64,000 nucleotides of DNA, from the NCBI GenBank assembly GCA_907163375.1, contig CAJQUW010016168.1, positions 62,001 through 126,000 on the forward strand, read 5' to 3'. Of the stretch, positions 1-11,065 are shown in pieces. The notes beneath the pieces are model-generated. The model had not been told where the DNA came from. It was given only the letters and a program-made list of their open reading frames with translations, and searched no databases. The translations under genes were made by a program, and so were the position numbers. Origin of the DNA: Prostheceraeus crozeri (lineage: Eukaryota; Platyhelminthes; Polycladida; Euryleptidae). Within the stretch, counting starts at the first letter, position 1. Each line of letters opens with the position of its first letter.

Positions 1-244
1 CTGACGAATTCAGTTAATTCTTATTGATTCAGTTTATCAATTAATTCCCAATCAATGCTATTATAATCAGTTAATATTAATGTTGTGCGTAAATAGCAAC
101 CTAACAAACTTAACATGAATAATAGCTCGAATACGTAAAACGTTGCTTTACTTCCTTAGGGCAAAAATTAATTTCCTCCACTTCATGTAATGACATGACT
201 ATTGATCTTGAATATTGTTTAGGTACTTAGCCTATTGCTGTAAT

Positions 245-295
245 ATATTTGAAAGAGAGATAGAGAAAGGAGAGAAGGGAGGGAGAGCGACAGAA
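245..295. repeat. Purine-rich low-complexity tract
   Basis: A run of GA-rich sequence (gagagatagagaaaggaga and similar) lies in otherwise AT-rich DNA. It is a degenerate AG microsatellite with no coding sense. Confidence 0.6.
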
Positions 296-384
296 AGTGG
301 ATGAAGCTGACTTGGATACAGCCCCACTTTATTTTTCGTTCCGCCACCGCTGATTCATAATATAATTGTGAGAATAATATTGTT

Positions 385-560
385 TCTTCATTTAGTTGAT
401 TGATATCGTTTTTAATTTCAATTAATTGAATGATATTGTTTTCAATTTCAAGTAATCGATTGATTTTTTTTTATTTCAAATAATTGATGGCACTGTAATT
501 TCAATGGCAATTAATTGATAGCTTACAAATGCCAATTTCAATTAATTGACTGAAAAGAGC
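385..560. repeat. Imperfect AATTTCAATTAATTGA repeats
   Basis: The word ATTTCAATTAATTGA recurs about five times with irregular spacing of roughly 25-40 bases, with small changes each time (ATTTCAAGTAATCGA, ATTTCAAATAATTGA). The same word appears again near 14.2, 36.4, 54.07 and 63.5 kb. It may be a decayed tandem repeat or a subterminal repeat of a transposon; no element ends were found here. Confidence 0.45.
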
Positions 561-1665
561 AGTTGATTTGCAGAACACAATCTCGTCTCTTTTATTCAAA
601 TAAATGATTTCTTCCATCTTTAACACTTGATGTGGTGAGCTAGGGTATCGTATTGGCCTGTTTTCGGCGAAGGGCAGTTCGAACCATGAAAGGTTATTAG
701 TATACGAGTCGGGGTGTGGTTATTTACTCGGGATGTATTCTAGAATACACGCAGTGTCTCAAACAGTAGTTCCTTCACTAATGCATTCAATGTGAATTAC
801 TTAGATAAGAAATGTAGCAAGCAATACTACAAAAACTTTTATATCTCTATTATTGCAAACATTCGTCTTGTGTGCAATTTATAATGTGTTCATCTGATCA
901 AAGCTGTCAACTCCCATCAATTGGAAACGTTTTCATAAATTCTCTCGTTATCAAATTTTCACCATTGAAGCGTTTACGTGAGAAGACGAGATGCAATGGG
1001 GACATAAAATAGTTGGGAAAAGTGATAAAGTCAGTCGAGTTCTCCTGCTAGAGGTGACAGTAGTGACAGACAGGAATTTTCAAGGGAGCGCACGATGAAG
1101 CTGCGGTGAAGTTGTGGTCGCGTTCAGTACACACAGGGAAAGTAGGAGAGATCACCCGGAGTGTGTATGAAAGTCAACTAGGATTCTATGGATGTGGTGC
1201 TCCTCATGGGACACGCAATACTCAAACTTCGTCTTTGACTGAAGCACGTTTGTAAAAAGCCGGCAAGCATGACTGCGCGTTCGCGCATTTGTTATGAAAC
1301 TATCGAATTTAGTCACACATGACTTGCTCAAATCACATCTCACACCTGGCTGCTGGGACCCGGAAAGCGTTGAGCACAGCTTGATGTGAACAATTTTCCC
1401 ATGAGAATTTTGATGCGAAGCAGTGAAAATTTCATATTCACATTTTTTATACCCTTCTCGATCATTCAATGAATCAATCAACCGAATCACATTTACACTA
1501 TCACGTGGATATCAAATTTAATGAAAGATGAAATTCCGCAGTTGTGAATAACGAATTATTAACGGATTATCATTAATTGATTTGGTGCTTCTGTTCTTCC
1601 CCCTCCCCACACACATATTACAATTTTTCCGATTTCACCGAATTTCGTCGAACTTGGTCACATTG
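561..1665. other. No gene recognised
   Basis: AT-rich sequence with scattered stops. A tRNA-like patch near 632-690 has a B-box-like GTTCGAACCAT but a poor A box, so I do not call it. An open minus-strand frame of 112 codons (1152-1490) has no recognisable domain. Confidence 0.5.
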
Positions 1666-1810
1666 GGTTAAGGCTGTGGTGGGCAACGCGTGGCCCACCG
1701 GGGCATATTGGGTGGCCCGCCACTGCTTCTCATATACAAAGTGGCCCGCGGGCATTATTTGATTCGATATTATCAAACTCCTTTCCTATCTCCACTATGT
1801 TGAACTATGC

Positions 1811-1834
1811 GTTCTACATTTTCTAATGTAGAAC
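1811..1834. repeat. Short hairpin
   Basis: GTTCTACATT and AATGTAGAAC form a 10-bp perfect stem around a four-base loop, inside the hAT element. It resembles the CTACATTTTCT core of the MITE 400 bp downstream and could be a remnant of the same family. Confidence 0.5.
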
Positions 1835-2209
1835 GGAATTTCTATGAATCAAAATACATGTAATCCAATGGGCTACCGTGATACATTTTTTTACCCTACA
1901 ATGCACCCAAATTGCAAGTAAGCTTAGATGATATCTTGGGTATAGATAATAAGGCTACACCTCATGCAAATGCCAGTTAAATATCGGTTCACTTGAAATT
2001 CAAATGAAGGAAATGCACATAGAAGTAGATAATAGTACTTTCTATGGTATTGTTAATTTCTATGGAAATGCATGACATCAATATTGGATAGGCTATCTAC
2101 TAGGACTTTGGATGCCATGGAAAGCCAACCACGTTTGTGTTCTTAGCAGATTGTCTATATCGTCACTGGTCCATAGAGTTCATTGACATTTCTTGATCGT
2201 TTGATAATA

Positions 2210-2311
2210 GTGATATAACTACTCCATCTGTACTACCATAGAAAGATGTAGCACTCGGCTTCGCCTCGTGCTACATTTTCTGCGGTAGTACAGATGTCGT
2301 AGTTATATCAC
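2210..2311. mobile_element. 102-bp palindromic MITE flanked by TA
   Basis: The 102 bp is almost one long inverted repeat: GTGATATAACTAC at the left mirrors GTAGTTATATCAC at the right, with inner pairs CATCTGTACTACC / GGTAGTACAGATG and GTAGCAC / GTGCTAC closing on a small CGGCTTCGCC loop. Both sides are bordered by TA (2208-2209, 2312-2313), the duplication expected for Tc1/mariner-type insertion. It lies inside the hAT element at 1674-3105, so it is younger. A degraded relative is at 63556-63616. Family assignment to Tc1/mariner is inferred from the TA only. Confidence 0.7.
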
Positions 2312-3113
2312 TATAATGTGAAATCACTCACTCCGACTTCGACCTTTGAGAGGTGCATCTAAGGGTGAGGGATCCTCTTTAGAATTTGCAAAATCATTTA
2401 ATTGACAACTAAATGAGCAATATGATGGCACAAAAAACAAAAATTTACATTCGATGTTTTTACAATGATTTTGGCCTTGAGGAATCCAACCGCACGATTT
2501 TGACAGGACAGCATTTTCTCAAACATTCTTGCTGAATTTCATTTGTATACTGCTACACTAATACATATTTCGCATACTCGATTGGCATTAGCACACGACC
2601 ACCATTTGTGGTGTCCATGCATCGGTTTTTGAGAGCCGTATATATTTGGGTGACATATGTGTACGCATGTACTTGTAGCATGATCAATAATTGAAGCAAA
2701 ATCAATTTTATCTTGTGCGGCTTTCAGGCGGATAATTGCAACATAGATCGCTGTTTTTCGATGAAATAAGGTAATGTTGGTCAAATCACCAAAAGAAGTC
2801 AAATTATCGTTTAATTGCACTAAAGAAACGCTTCCATGATTTGTTATGCGCCTATTCGCTCTTCACTTCTCACATGAATTGTAGGAGGTAAATTATGATT
2901 CCTTATTATCAAACAAATTAGTTGCCTACAATGCTGCTGTATACATTAACATGTAAAATTTTGTTATGTAATATGACCACTATACATGCACGTGCGGTAC
3001 AGCAGACCATGTGTGCACTTCAAAGTACGGAACAAAGGAATATTAAGCATATACTGCTGCCTTTTATAATTGGTGGCCCGCTATCCCAACTTGGTTCCAC
3101 CGCTGGGTTAAGG

Positions 3114-4464
3114 ATAGGCTTGCACTGTCATAGAGGGATTATACAAACAGCACTGAGAAGTTTTACTTTAATCCTAGCATGAAGGATTGGTATCTCGGAC
3201 ACTAGTTAGAATATAAAATTTGAAAGGAAATTCCAGATGCAGTTATGATCATGAACTTCGTGGAATTGTTGTCAACAGTGAACGACAGAGCAAGTGCTGA
3301 TAAATTTTCTCCAAACCAGAGAAATTTTACACACTCACCGCTTTTGCGACGTTGTTCACGAAATGAGACTGCACTTTGGAGCGAGACCTATTTCTGAAAA
3401 TGTCTGTGTGGGGGGGAAGAATAGAAGTACCACTGATTTAAGTTTTAATTGCATAGTTACCTGTTGAATCAACTGATATAAAGTGGAATCACTGACTAAT
3501 CAATTAATTGATTTTAGAATTAGGGTGAAAATTGTAGCCATTGTGACGACTGACAACTGCATGACTATTGTCCCTCAACCAAAAAATTGGCACAAATGCA
3601 TTGCTGCATCCTATCTATAACATCACTTGAATATATTCCTACAATCAATAGTTATTGGAAGGCTTGCAAGTGGGCCAGACTCTTGGACTTGATGTTTTCG
3701 AAGAGAAGCGGACATGAAAATATCAGAGCCAATAAATCATCGTTTGAATCCGTGGAATTCAATTTGGCGCGAAATTCATGATATTGAGTGAGATAAATAG
3801 ACACATCCGAGTTTGATTTTCCACGAATCAAAGGAGCGCAGCGTGTAATTCACAGCACCTTTTTATTCTCCGTGTGAAGTTAAAAAGCATTTCCATCGAT
3901 TTTTGTAATAATTGGTTGCTAATCAAAGGAAATTTTCATTATTCAACCAATAGCTTGAACATAGAATTCGGTTAGATTTCAAAGCAACATTCATGATAAG
4001 TTCATGACGACATTATTCAACGTTAGTTTTGATTCCGTGTGTTGCTTTGGCTGTCACACGACTCCTTCCTTGATTATTATCAACAACAAGTCGACGCTTA
4101 CATTATATAGCTTCAACCTTCAATTCATCAAAGTTACTATTCAACCTTATTGGGATAAAGGATGCGGGACGTTTGGGAAGCAGCTGCTTATTCCATCATG
4201 AATGTTATCATTGAATCACACATGCAGCTACATAGATGAATGCAGAAGCACAGAGGATGCTTTATCATGTCCACTATTCAACCATGTAGTGTACTGTGGG
4301 TGTTAAATTCTTGCTTCAAAGCGACTCATATACACCACTGCATTGAAGTGTAAATCGCTTGACTATTATGAACTCCAAATGTAGCTTTGAATACTGAAAT
4401 GTAGGCCTCAGTTTGGTAAATCTGCTTTCATGATTTGCAACAATAAAATTAAATAAACGATAGA
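3114..4464. other. No gene recognised
   Basis: AT-rich sequence without recognisable coding or repeat structure. Short open frames at 3587-3781 and 4004-4201 look like chance. There is a G7 run near 3410. Confidence 0.5.
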
Positions 4465-4640
4465 TCAAATTGCCACGCAAAAGATGTGCGGCTGACGGGA
4501 TTCGAACCTACGACCAAGGTTAACCAGACCTGTGCTCCAATAAACCGAGCTACGAGCCGCTTATGCGACTGTGTCTATTGGCAGGAACAAACCCTCACCA
4601 CCACACATCAGTTGTCATAGCAGTTATAAACAATGAATAA
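4465..4640 (-). mobile_element. tRNA-Thr-like SINE, copy 1
   Basis: Read on the minus strand, 4488-4560 is a 73-nt tRNA-like body. It has an A-box region TAGCTCGGTTTATTGG, a D stem GCTC/GAGC, an anticodon loop CTGGTTA (anticodon GGT, threonine) and B box GGTTCGAATCC. The acceptor halves GCGGCT and AGCCGC pair. It has a conserved leader upstream of the tRNA part (words ACTGATGTGTGGTGGTGAG and GACACAGTCGCAT) and a tail (CATCTTTTGCGTGGCAATTT), all shared with the copy at 35170-35335. The shared flanks show that it is a retrotransposed repeat, not a functional tRNA gene. Confidence 0.75.
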
Positions 4641-4734
4641 ATAACTCGTCACAATTGTGACCGCCGACATTAAGGCAAGGAGCGGGGATCGATTGTCCAC
4701 CAAAGCATCTTAAACCATGTCGTGAATACAATTA

Positions 4735-4792
4735 ACAGCAATGAAATTAAATAAACGATAGATCAAACTGCCATGCAAAAGATATGCGGCTG
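4735..4792 (-). repeat. Truncated second copy of the SINE tail
   Basis: About 57 bp here (AATAAACGATAGATCAAACT, then GCCATGCAAAAGATATGCGG) repeats 4436-4492 with a few substitutions, in the same orientation and about 300 bp away. It stops where the tRNA-like body would begin. This is either a second, truncated SINE or a local duplication that included the SINE 3' end. Confidence 0.6.
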
Positions 4793-7700
4793 TAAGAGTC
4801 GTTCTTTTTTTTCGAATGCATTGAAAGATAAGTACTGGCATTCCTTGAAGATTTCTAGCAGATGTGTGTGATAGTGATATTTTAGGTGTATAGTGTTTGA
4901 TAAATTAGCAATGATGCATGAAAAAATCGACTGATGTTTCACTGAATTCTTTGCAGCAGAATTTCAAATTTGAATATATTATGAAAAATATTTCAGGCAC
5001 CGGAAATAAATTGAATTTATTAATTATACAAGAGCCATAGAAAAAATCAACCATGGAGGTGTGATTTTTCATAGTTTCTTATCCATCCCAACAGTATTCA
5101 CAACGGACCGGAATAGGTCTGAAAGGCCCATACAAGACTGCTCCGATTGTCGTGCCACTTAAACTGACAATGAAGTGGGAATAATATAAATTGGGTCGCC
5201 ATTTTCAAAATTATTTCTTGATCTCATTTCATGCACGACAGAAAGCGCGAGTTGCCGTTGCTCATTTCAAAAGAAAATTAACATTGGAGAAGGGAGAAAA
5301 AATAGCCTCTTACAAACAAAGAGCTGAGTTGTGTGTTTGCTCTGTTCTGTACAGGCAATATTAGATAATGTTTCTACTAACGAGTCAATAAAACAATGCC
5401 AACCATGGATCGAATCTTTGATTAAATAACTCAAAGCAACTGATTTCAGTAAATAGCTGCTTAAGTCGTACCAACAAATTGTCCTTTGCATGTATTTGAG
5501 GACGACTGCAGATGTTAATTTTTTCAATTGGTGTTCATTAAGTTCTCTTGTGAGTTTTCTCCAAATTATTGACTACTTTTGTCCTACTCCGTTCCTCCTC
5601 AAGGCGGTTTGTTTAACTACACTATTGATTTTGATGATTCCCTTTCGTTTTTGTTACATTCTCGGCGTTTCCATTATTTGCTTCTTTACAATTCGAACGA
5701 AATTATAGCACCGATGCCAGTTTTTTAGTTTCAATCGTCAAAGTTGGGAAAGTGAAATAATATTTTGATAGAAATCTGTGAAGCAAGTATGAAGACAATT
5801 AGATTAGAATCAAATGGTTAATTACATGGAAATCTGCAGACTTTTGTTTATTGGTTATTACTCTGCCGATAAACCTAATAGAATAGAAGCCATCTGGACG
5901 ATAAGTATCAACTCCTTATCATATCGTGCAAGCATTGCAATCCCGGTTACTAATCCCGAAAAATAATAATCTCAGAATTGAGAAAAAATTGCTCCAAATC
6001 ACATTTAGAAGAAGAAAACTGCTTTCTGACTGTCCTCTTTATTTGCTACTTTACATAATCTGACCGTCAGTGAAGAATTGGCGCGAGTGATTTGACTAAT
6101 ATGAGTCGTTTACTCGCAAAATGGCATCAGTCATTGTTTGACATTCACAATGCATTTACTATTTCACGTTACTTTTGGTTGTCGGAGAATATTAAATTGC
6201 ATGCCCACTGATGGACGAAAGAATTATAACCTTATTCCCCTAGGAGTATAGACTTCCAGAGTAAAACATCAGATCAGTATTTAATAGAGTATATGTCTAA
6301 GTTGATGCCTGAGTTCATTATGTTTTTTCATTTCATAAAGTGCTCATTCATAATGTAAATTCGCTACATTCATTAGCCCACAGGAAAGTGCGCATTTGGA
6401 TGATTTTTCGGAGTGCGGTTATGCTTTTATTCCAGATGTCCTTCTGGCTTCTTGTCTAGACATAGACTGTTTTATTCAAGTCAGCCTTTGGTACAGAAAA
6501 AGAATGTGAAAAACACCTATCACGTGCAAAGATTATCATATTCTTGCTTGCTAAATCATGACCATTGAATGTAGACATTAATTCATTTTCTAAGCGTTTC
6601 CAATTTGCATAATAATTGTAAGGGTCGAGTTCATGTATTGTAATCATAAAACGTCAACAGTTTTCACGCATGGAATTATCCATTGCACCATTTGATGTAT
6701 TTATGTGGGTATAATCAGCTCAGGAGAAAAGTAATCCTGTGCCTAATTTGAGATAACCGTAATCAATGATTTTGTGCGTTAAAATAGCCTAGCGATTATC
6801 GCAGCTTTAACTATGGTCATTAATTCACCCTATTCAAAGCGACTGAATATCAAACTTATTCGTTTAACTTTACAAAAAAGATATGTCGCAATGTAAATTT
6901 GATGGAGCACCGTTTCAGTCATGTGATAGTGGAGTCACTTCATTTTATTCATCATTAGTTTAAAAATGCAGCATTTGAATAATCAACCTTTGCCGGATGA
7001 ACAAGTTAAGTAAGTATAAAGTTTTAACTCAGCGATAGAGTGACAGTTATTGATCTTCGTTGGTTATATGTTCGAATGAGGGTTAAAAAAACATGGCGCT
7101 TTTGAAAGATTTTTTGAAACATTTTTGAAGTAATGACATTCGATATAAGAAATAAACTTATGCAAAGTAATAAACACTATAGCTTCAATAACATATTCCA
7201 ATAAATATCATTTTCCCGGCTTCTATAAGTGTCACTTTGGCGTTAAGATGGATTTTATTGTCATCATTTATGCGATAATGCTCAGTACTTTGCATGCACA
7301 TTGGCGTAACCCGTTAGGCATTACCGCGGATTTTTCTTAATAGTGCGAGGTTTATTATGTCAATTTAATGCCTTTTTGTTAGATGAATAAAAGCAACAGT
7401 TTTAACGCAACACATTAGCTAACACTATGATGTAGAACTGCTTTCAAACCAGGTTTTTAAAACCATACACTGCTGTAAGCATTGTTGTAAAATCATGCTT
7501 TTAGGCATGTTTATCAACAGTATGTGAAACATGTTTTGAAATACCTCATTTTGGAATATATTTGAGATGCCAATTTAAGAGCACCTTGATGTTTTATTCA
7601 AAGGTTTTAAAGATAGAGAGAGAGAAAGAGAAGGAGCAAGCAAATTAAGTAAAATAATAGTCCTACTGTATATCCATGGAGATGAATGTATACTGAATAC

Positions 7701-9849
7701 GAGTATATGCTAATTTTCACAAATTTAGTCGATATCAGTATGAGCACAGCATTATATGAACATACAGCTTTGAAAGTTGACGAATAGCATGTTATCGACA
7801 TTACAGGTGATCAATTATTCACACATCAAAACAGCTTTTGAGGTTCCACGCACATTCAATAGGTTTTCAAGTGAGAAGAAGCGATGTATTATGCTGAAAT
7901 ATAAATAAACAAGATAACTAGCTCGAGTTCTGTCATGCAGACACTGTAATTTAACTCTAATTCACTTTTCTAGCCAGAATTTCAGCATTTAATATGCTTC
8001 ATTTCATTTTTTAAAAATTTCAAATTTTTAGAACAATTACTTAAGTTGAATGCTTGAAATTAGCTTGAGTGTCATCCTATGCTGCTATGTTGGATAACAC
8101 ACCGTACTCCATGGATAGAGCATACTAGTTTCAATACTGAATACTGCGGAGATGCAGAATGAAGTTTGACAGTAAGTTGATATGCGTATCATAAAATGAC
8201 CTCTGTCGATTGACAACAACCATGAAATCGCGCTGAGGTTATTTTATCTGTTAAAATTTTAAAAAGTAAATTAAAAATTTTATTTATATCAATTATAAGT
8301 CAATAAATTATTTTTTGTGTCTAATCATTTCATACAATCAAATTTAATTTGAGGTTTAATACTAATGATAAATGTTCAATGCAATTATAGAAAATGAATT
8401 CATTTTTCAATTTACCCAATTTAGAAAAAGAGATTGGAAAGTAAAAGATCTGATTAAGAACTGATTAATCCAATGGTTGCAGTAGCATTGCATTTGTACA
8501 GTGGATTGGAGAACGCCATCAGTCCTCATTAAGACTACTTCAATTAATAATTTGAATTAGTGAGCATTATATTCTATTATAAATTGCTGCTGGGATGATT
8601 TTCATTATCGTATGAGAAATTTCTTAAAATTAAATTATGGTCTTAAATTATTCATGGGTTATCTCTATACCCATTAGGCCGTGAGGCAGACTGAATTAAG
8701 TTTCATTGAAATATAGTTCTGAAATTCATGCAGAAGGCAAACTTTACGACGGTAGGCATTATTCTAGCCTACATTTAACTTGCGGTGCTCTACTGATAAG
8801 ATTAAATATCGTGCCGAAAGGGTGTTTTATTTTTTTGATATGAACTTTGACAAGGAGTGTTAATTAATTAACTTGTGTCGTCAAGTATCGCTGCAAGTGT
8901 TCATTTACTTTGACTAATTAATCTTTACGTGGTTAGCCTCATAGATCACTTATGCGTTTACTTTGACGTGAAGAGCCTCCCTTAGCATTGCCTGCTGTTA
9001 GGAAATTTTCTTTAACTGGTGGAAAAGGTTACGAATGGGCGCGCGTTCCTATCGCTGAGATGCCGTCGTTTCTTTCTCTCCGTAATGGCTGAAATCGCGA
9101 GCTAAAATGACAGTATCCGTCGAGGGAGCAAAACAGCTGCGGTTAATTGTGGGAACAAGAAATAAAAACTGCAATTATTTGACGTCAAAGGTTTTCTCTT
9201 ATTCGAATCGGTGTCCGCCTCATGATATGAAAGATTCTTAAATTCCGTTGAAAAATGTTAATGGAAATTTGAGACGGGTGCGAGAATTGATAATAAAGAG
9301 AAATGATAGATTGAGAGTGTTCTCATTCATATTACAAATTTTGGCGTCATAATTCTTTCTAGCTTTATTTATTTTCCTTGATTTTGCTCACGTGTCAGTG
9401 TCAAACTTCACAAGCATCTACACGCACTTGAACTGAGTCTACAATTGATCTCTTTGCTCTATTTTTTACAGTGTAACAAGCAGATAATCTCTTGGTGTGA
9501 AGAAGTCGAGAATAAAAATGCATTTGCAACGTAATCAGAGAAACCTGAAGTGCACCATATTGATAAACGAAAAAGTAAGAAAATGTTGCAGTACAAGATG
9601 TTCATTTCTCAAGCATGGATTTGAGATGAGTCATTTCTTGTCGAAGTTGAATTACATGACGTGATTCAACCTATACGTGACGTTATTCATTCGCAACTTC
9701 AAAGATTAACACCGAAATATTCAACTTTTTTCATCTTATCCGCTGACTAGTGGCTATATAAGCTTTAGGATATTCTCCCGATAAAATCGGCTTGATTCTT
9801 TATGAGTCGCCAGCGACTGCTAATTACCATTCATGTTTTTGGCAGCATA
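4793..9849. other. No gene recognised
   Basis: About 5 kb of AT-rich sequence with no recognisable exon, transposon end or RNA gene. A short GA microsatellite is at 7614-7635. The sequence around 9030-9130 is somewhat richer in CpG (gggcgcgcgttcctatcgct) but has no open frame of note. Frames such as 5267-5527 and 7607-7801 look random. Confidence 0.45.
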
Positions 9850-10490
9850 GAGAGAGAGAGAGGCGTTTATTTTCATAATTAAAAATCAGACTTGACAATA
9901 TAGATCAAACTTGACAATTTACACATCAATCACACCAATAACATCTCATACATATCAAGTAAAGTGTGAGTAACTTGTTGTAAGTAAACAAAAAAAAGAA
10001 AGAAAAATAATAGGAAAACTCATGAGCGACGGTTGCATAGCGATGTTGACCACGGCAGGAAAGAACTTGAGCGCTTTGAAGTTCTGCAAAGAGGCATTCG
10101 CAATTTATTGCTATATCTCAACCGATCCGGCACAATGTCATGCAGTGGATGGTTATGGGCACTTTCACACTTGAGGAGGAATTTCGTGGCAGCATCTTCA
10201 AATTTGCTTCTCAGTTGGGGGAAGCCATTGCATTTACAATCTGAGCCACATATTGTGCGGTGCGCTTTCCTCTGAAATTTCTCTAACTTCAACATATTTT
10301 TCTCTGATAACCTTCCATACACAGGGGACGCGTACATGAACAGTGATGTAATCAAAGCATGATAGATTTCAATAACTTTATCCACCGGCATTATTTTCTT
10401 CAAGACGCGAATAACATGCATGCGCTGAGAGGACTTTTTCAAAACATACATTAATGTTTCAAAATGCATGTTAAAGCAATAGACTTCCGG
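9850..10490 (-). pseudogene. 5'-truncated non-LTR retrotransposon, reverse transcriptase C-terminus
   Basis: The minus-strand frame 10469-10020 (149 codons) matches the end of the ORF2 product of CR1/Jockey-type non-LTR retrotransposons. It has VLKKSSQRMHVIRVLKK, then IYHALITSLFMYASPVYG (the LI.S...Y..PV segment after the polymerase core), then LEKFQRKAHRTICG and the terminal HPLHDIVPDRLR and SSSFLPWSTSLCN. The frame is open upstream of the first Met for only eight codons (PEVYCFN before it) and then meets a stop. The catalytic FADD motif, endonuclease and ORF1 are missing, so this is a dead 5'-truncated copy, typical of target-primed reverse transcription. The stop codon is followed by about 170 bp of probable 3' UTR, ending in an (AG)n tract at 9850-9863, which would be (CT)n in the element's sense. 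CR1/L2-type elements often end in such short repeats. Confidence 0.85.
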
Positions 10491-10987
10491 GATTCACTCT
10501 AGACCTTCCGATTCCGTAAAATCAGATGTGTGCCTGTGATATTACGCAGTAATTGTATGTTATAAAGAAAAACAAACATGCAGCACTAGAGATTGAAATC
10601 ATTGGATCTCGCACGTATTTGTAGATCCAGAAATCCTAGGGTATAAAGAAGTAGCCGGATAAATACGCAACCTTCTTTCATGTATTTACTTTTAATTGAT
10701 ATCGTGAACATTGACTGTGCAAGACAGGTGTTTGATCGAGAATGTGAAGGTGTGTCATTGGTTTCTAAGTGGCTAGTGTCAAGCGCTATGCCGAAGTCAG
10801 AAAATCCGGTTTGCCCTTGGTCTGTCTGATAGAAGTTCATGAAGTATCGATTGCAGTATTTCAAATAAATTGCTGTCTCACTACAATATGGCTGCTGGTA
10901 GCATTCTGTCAATAATAATAGGGCAATAAGCTGTCGATATCACTTAGTGATGACTCTCTGCCTTCACTCACATTCCTTTTGTACTGT
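10491..10987. other. No gene recognised
   Basis: Sequence upstream of the reverse transcriptase fragment in its own sense. The 108-codon minus frame 10586-10912 has no resemblance to a transposon protein or any family I know. Confidence 0.4.
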
Positions 10988-11065
10988 CGGCGTGGCCTAG
11001 TGAAGAATGTGCGAGCTCGTCTCCACTGCGGACTTCGGCTCAATTCCTGGGTCAGGCGAGTGCGG
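10988..11065 (+). mobile_element. tRNA-like SINE fragment
   Basis: CGGCGTGGCCTAGTGAAGAA resembles an A-box region, and GGCTCAATTCC at 11037-11047 resembles a B box at plausible spacing. The acceptor stem and cloverleaf are poor. Probably a degraded SINE head of the GTGGCCT-type seen at 26.0 kb. Confidence 0.45.

Larger units (their letters stand above)
1674..3105. mobile_element. Non-autonomous hAT transposon with 8-bp TSD
   Basis: The left end CTGTGGTGGGCAACGCGTGG and the inverted right end (CAGCGGTGGAACCAAG when read inward) resemble the terminal inverted repeats (TIRs) of the hAT superfamily, which commonly begin CAGTGGTGGGCAA. The element is flanked by an exact 8-bp direct repeat, GGTTAAGG, at 1666-1673 and 3106-3113, the TSD length expected of hAT. 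Subterminal CGTGGCCCACC / GGTGGCCCGC also mirror each other. No transposase frame is visible in the 1432 bp, so it depended on an element elsewhere. A small hairpin element is nested at 2210-2311. The first base pairs of the two TIRs differ (CT versus CA), a sign of age. Confidence 0.75.

Noticed and set aside
4488..4560. 73-nt sequence that looks like a tRNA-Thr(GGT) gene
   Set aside because: The body folds fairly well, but leader and tail are shared with the 35-kb copy, indicating a dispersed repeat rather than a working gene.
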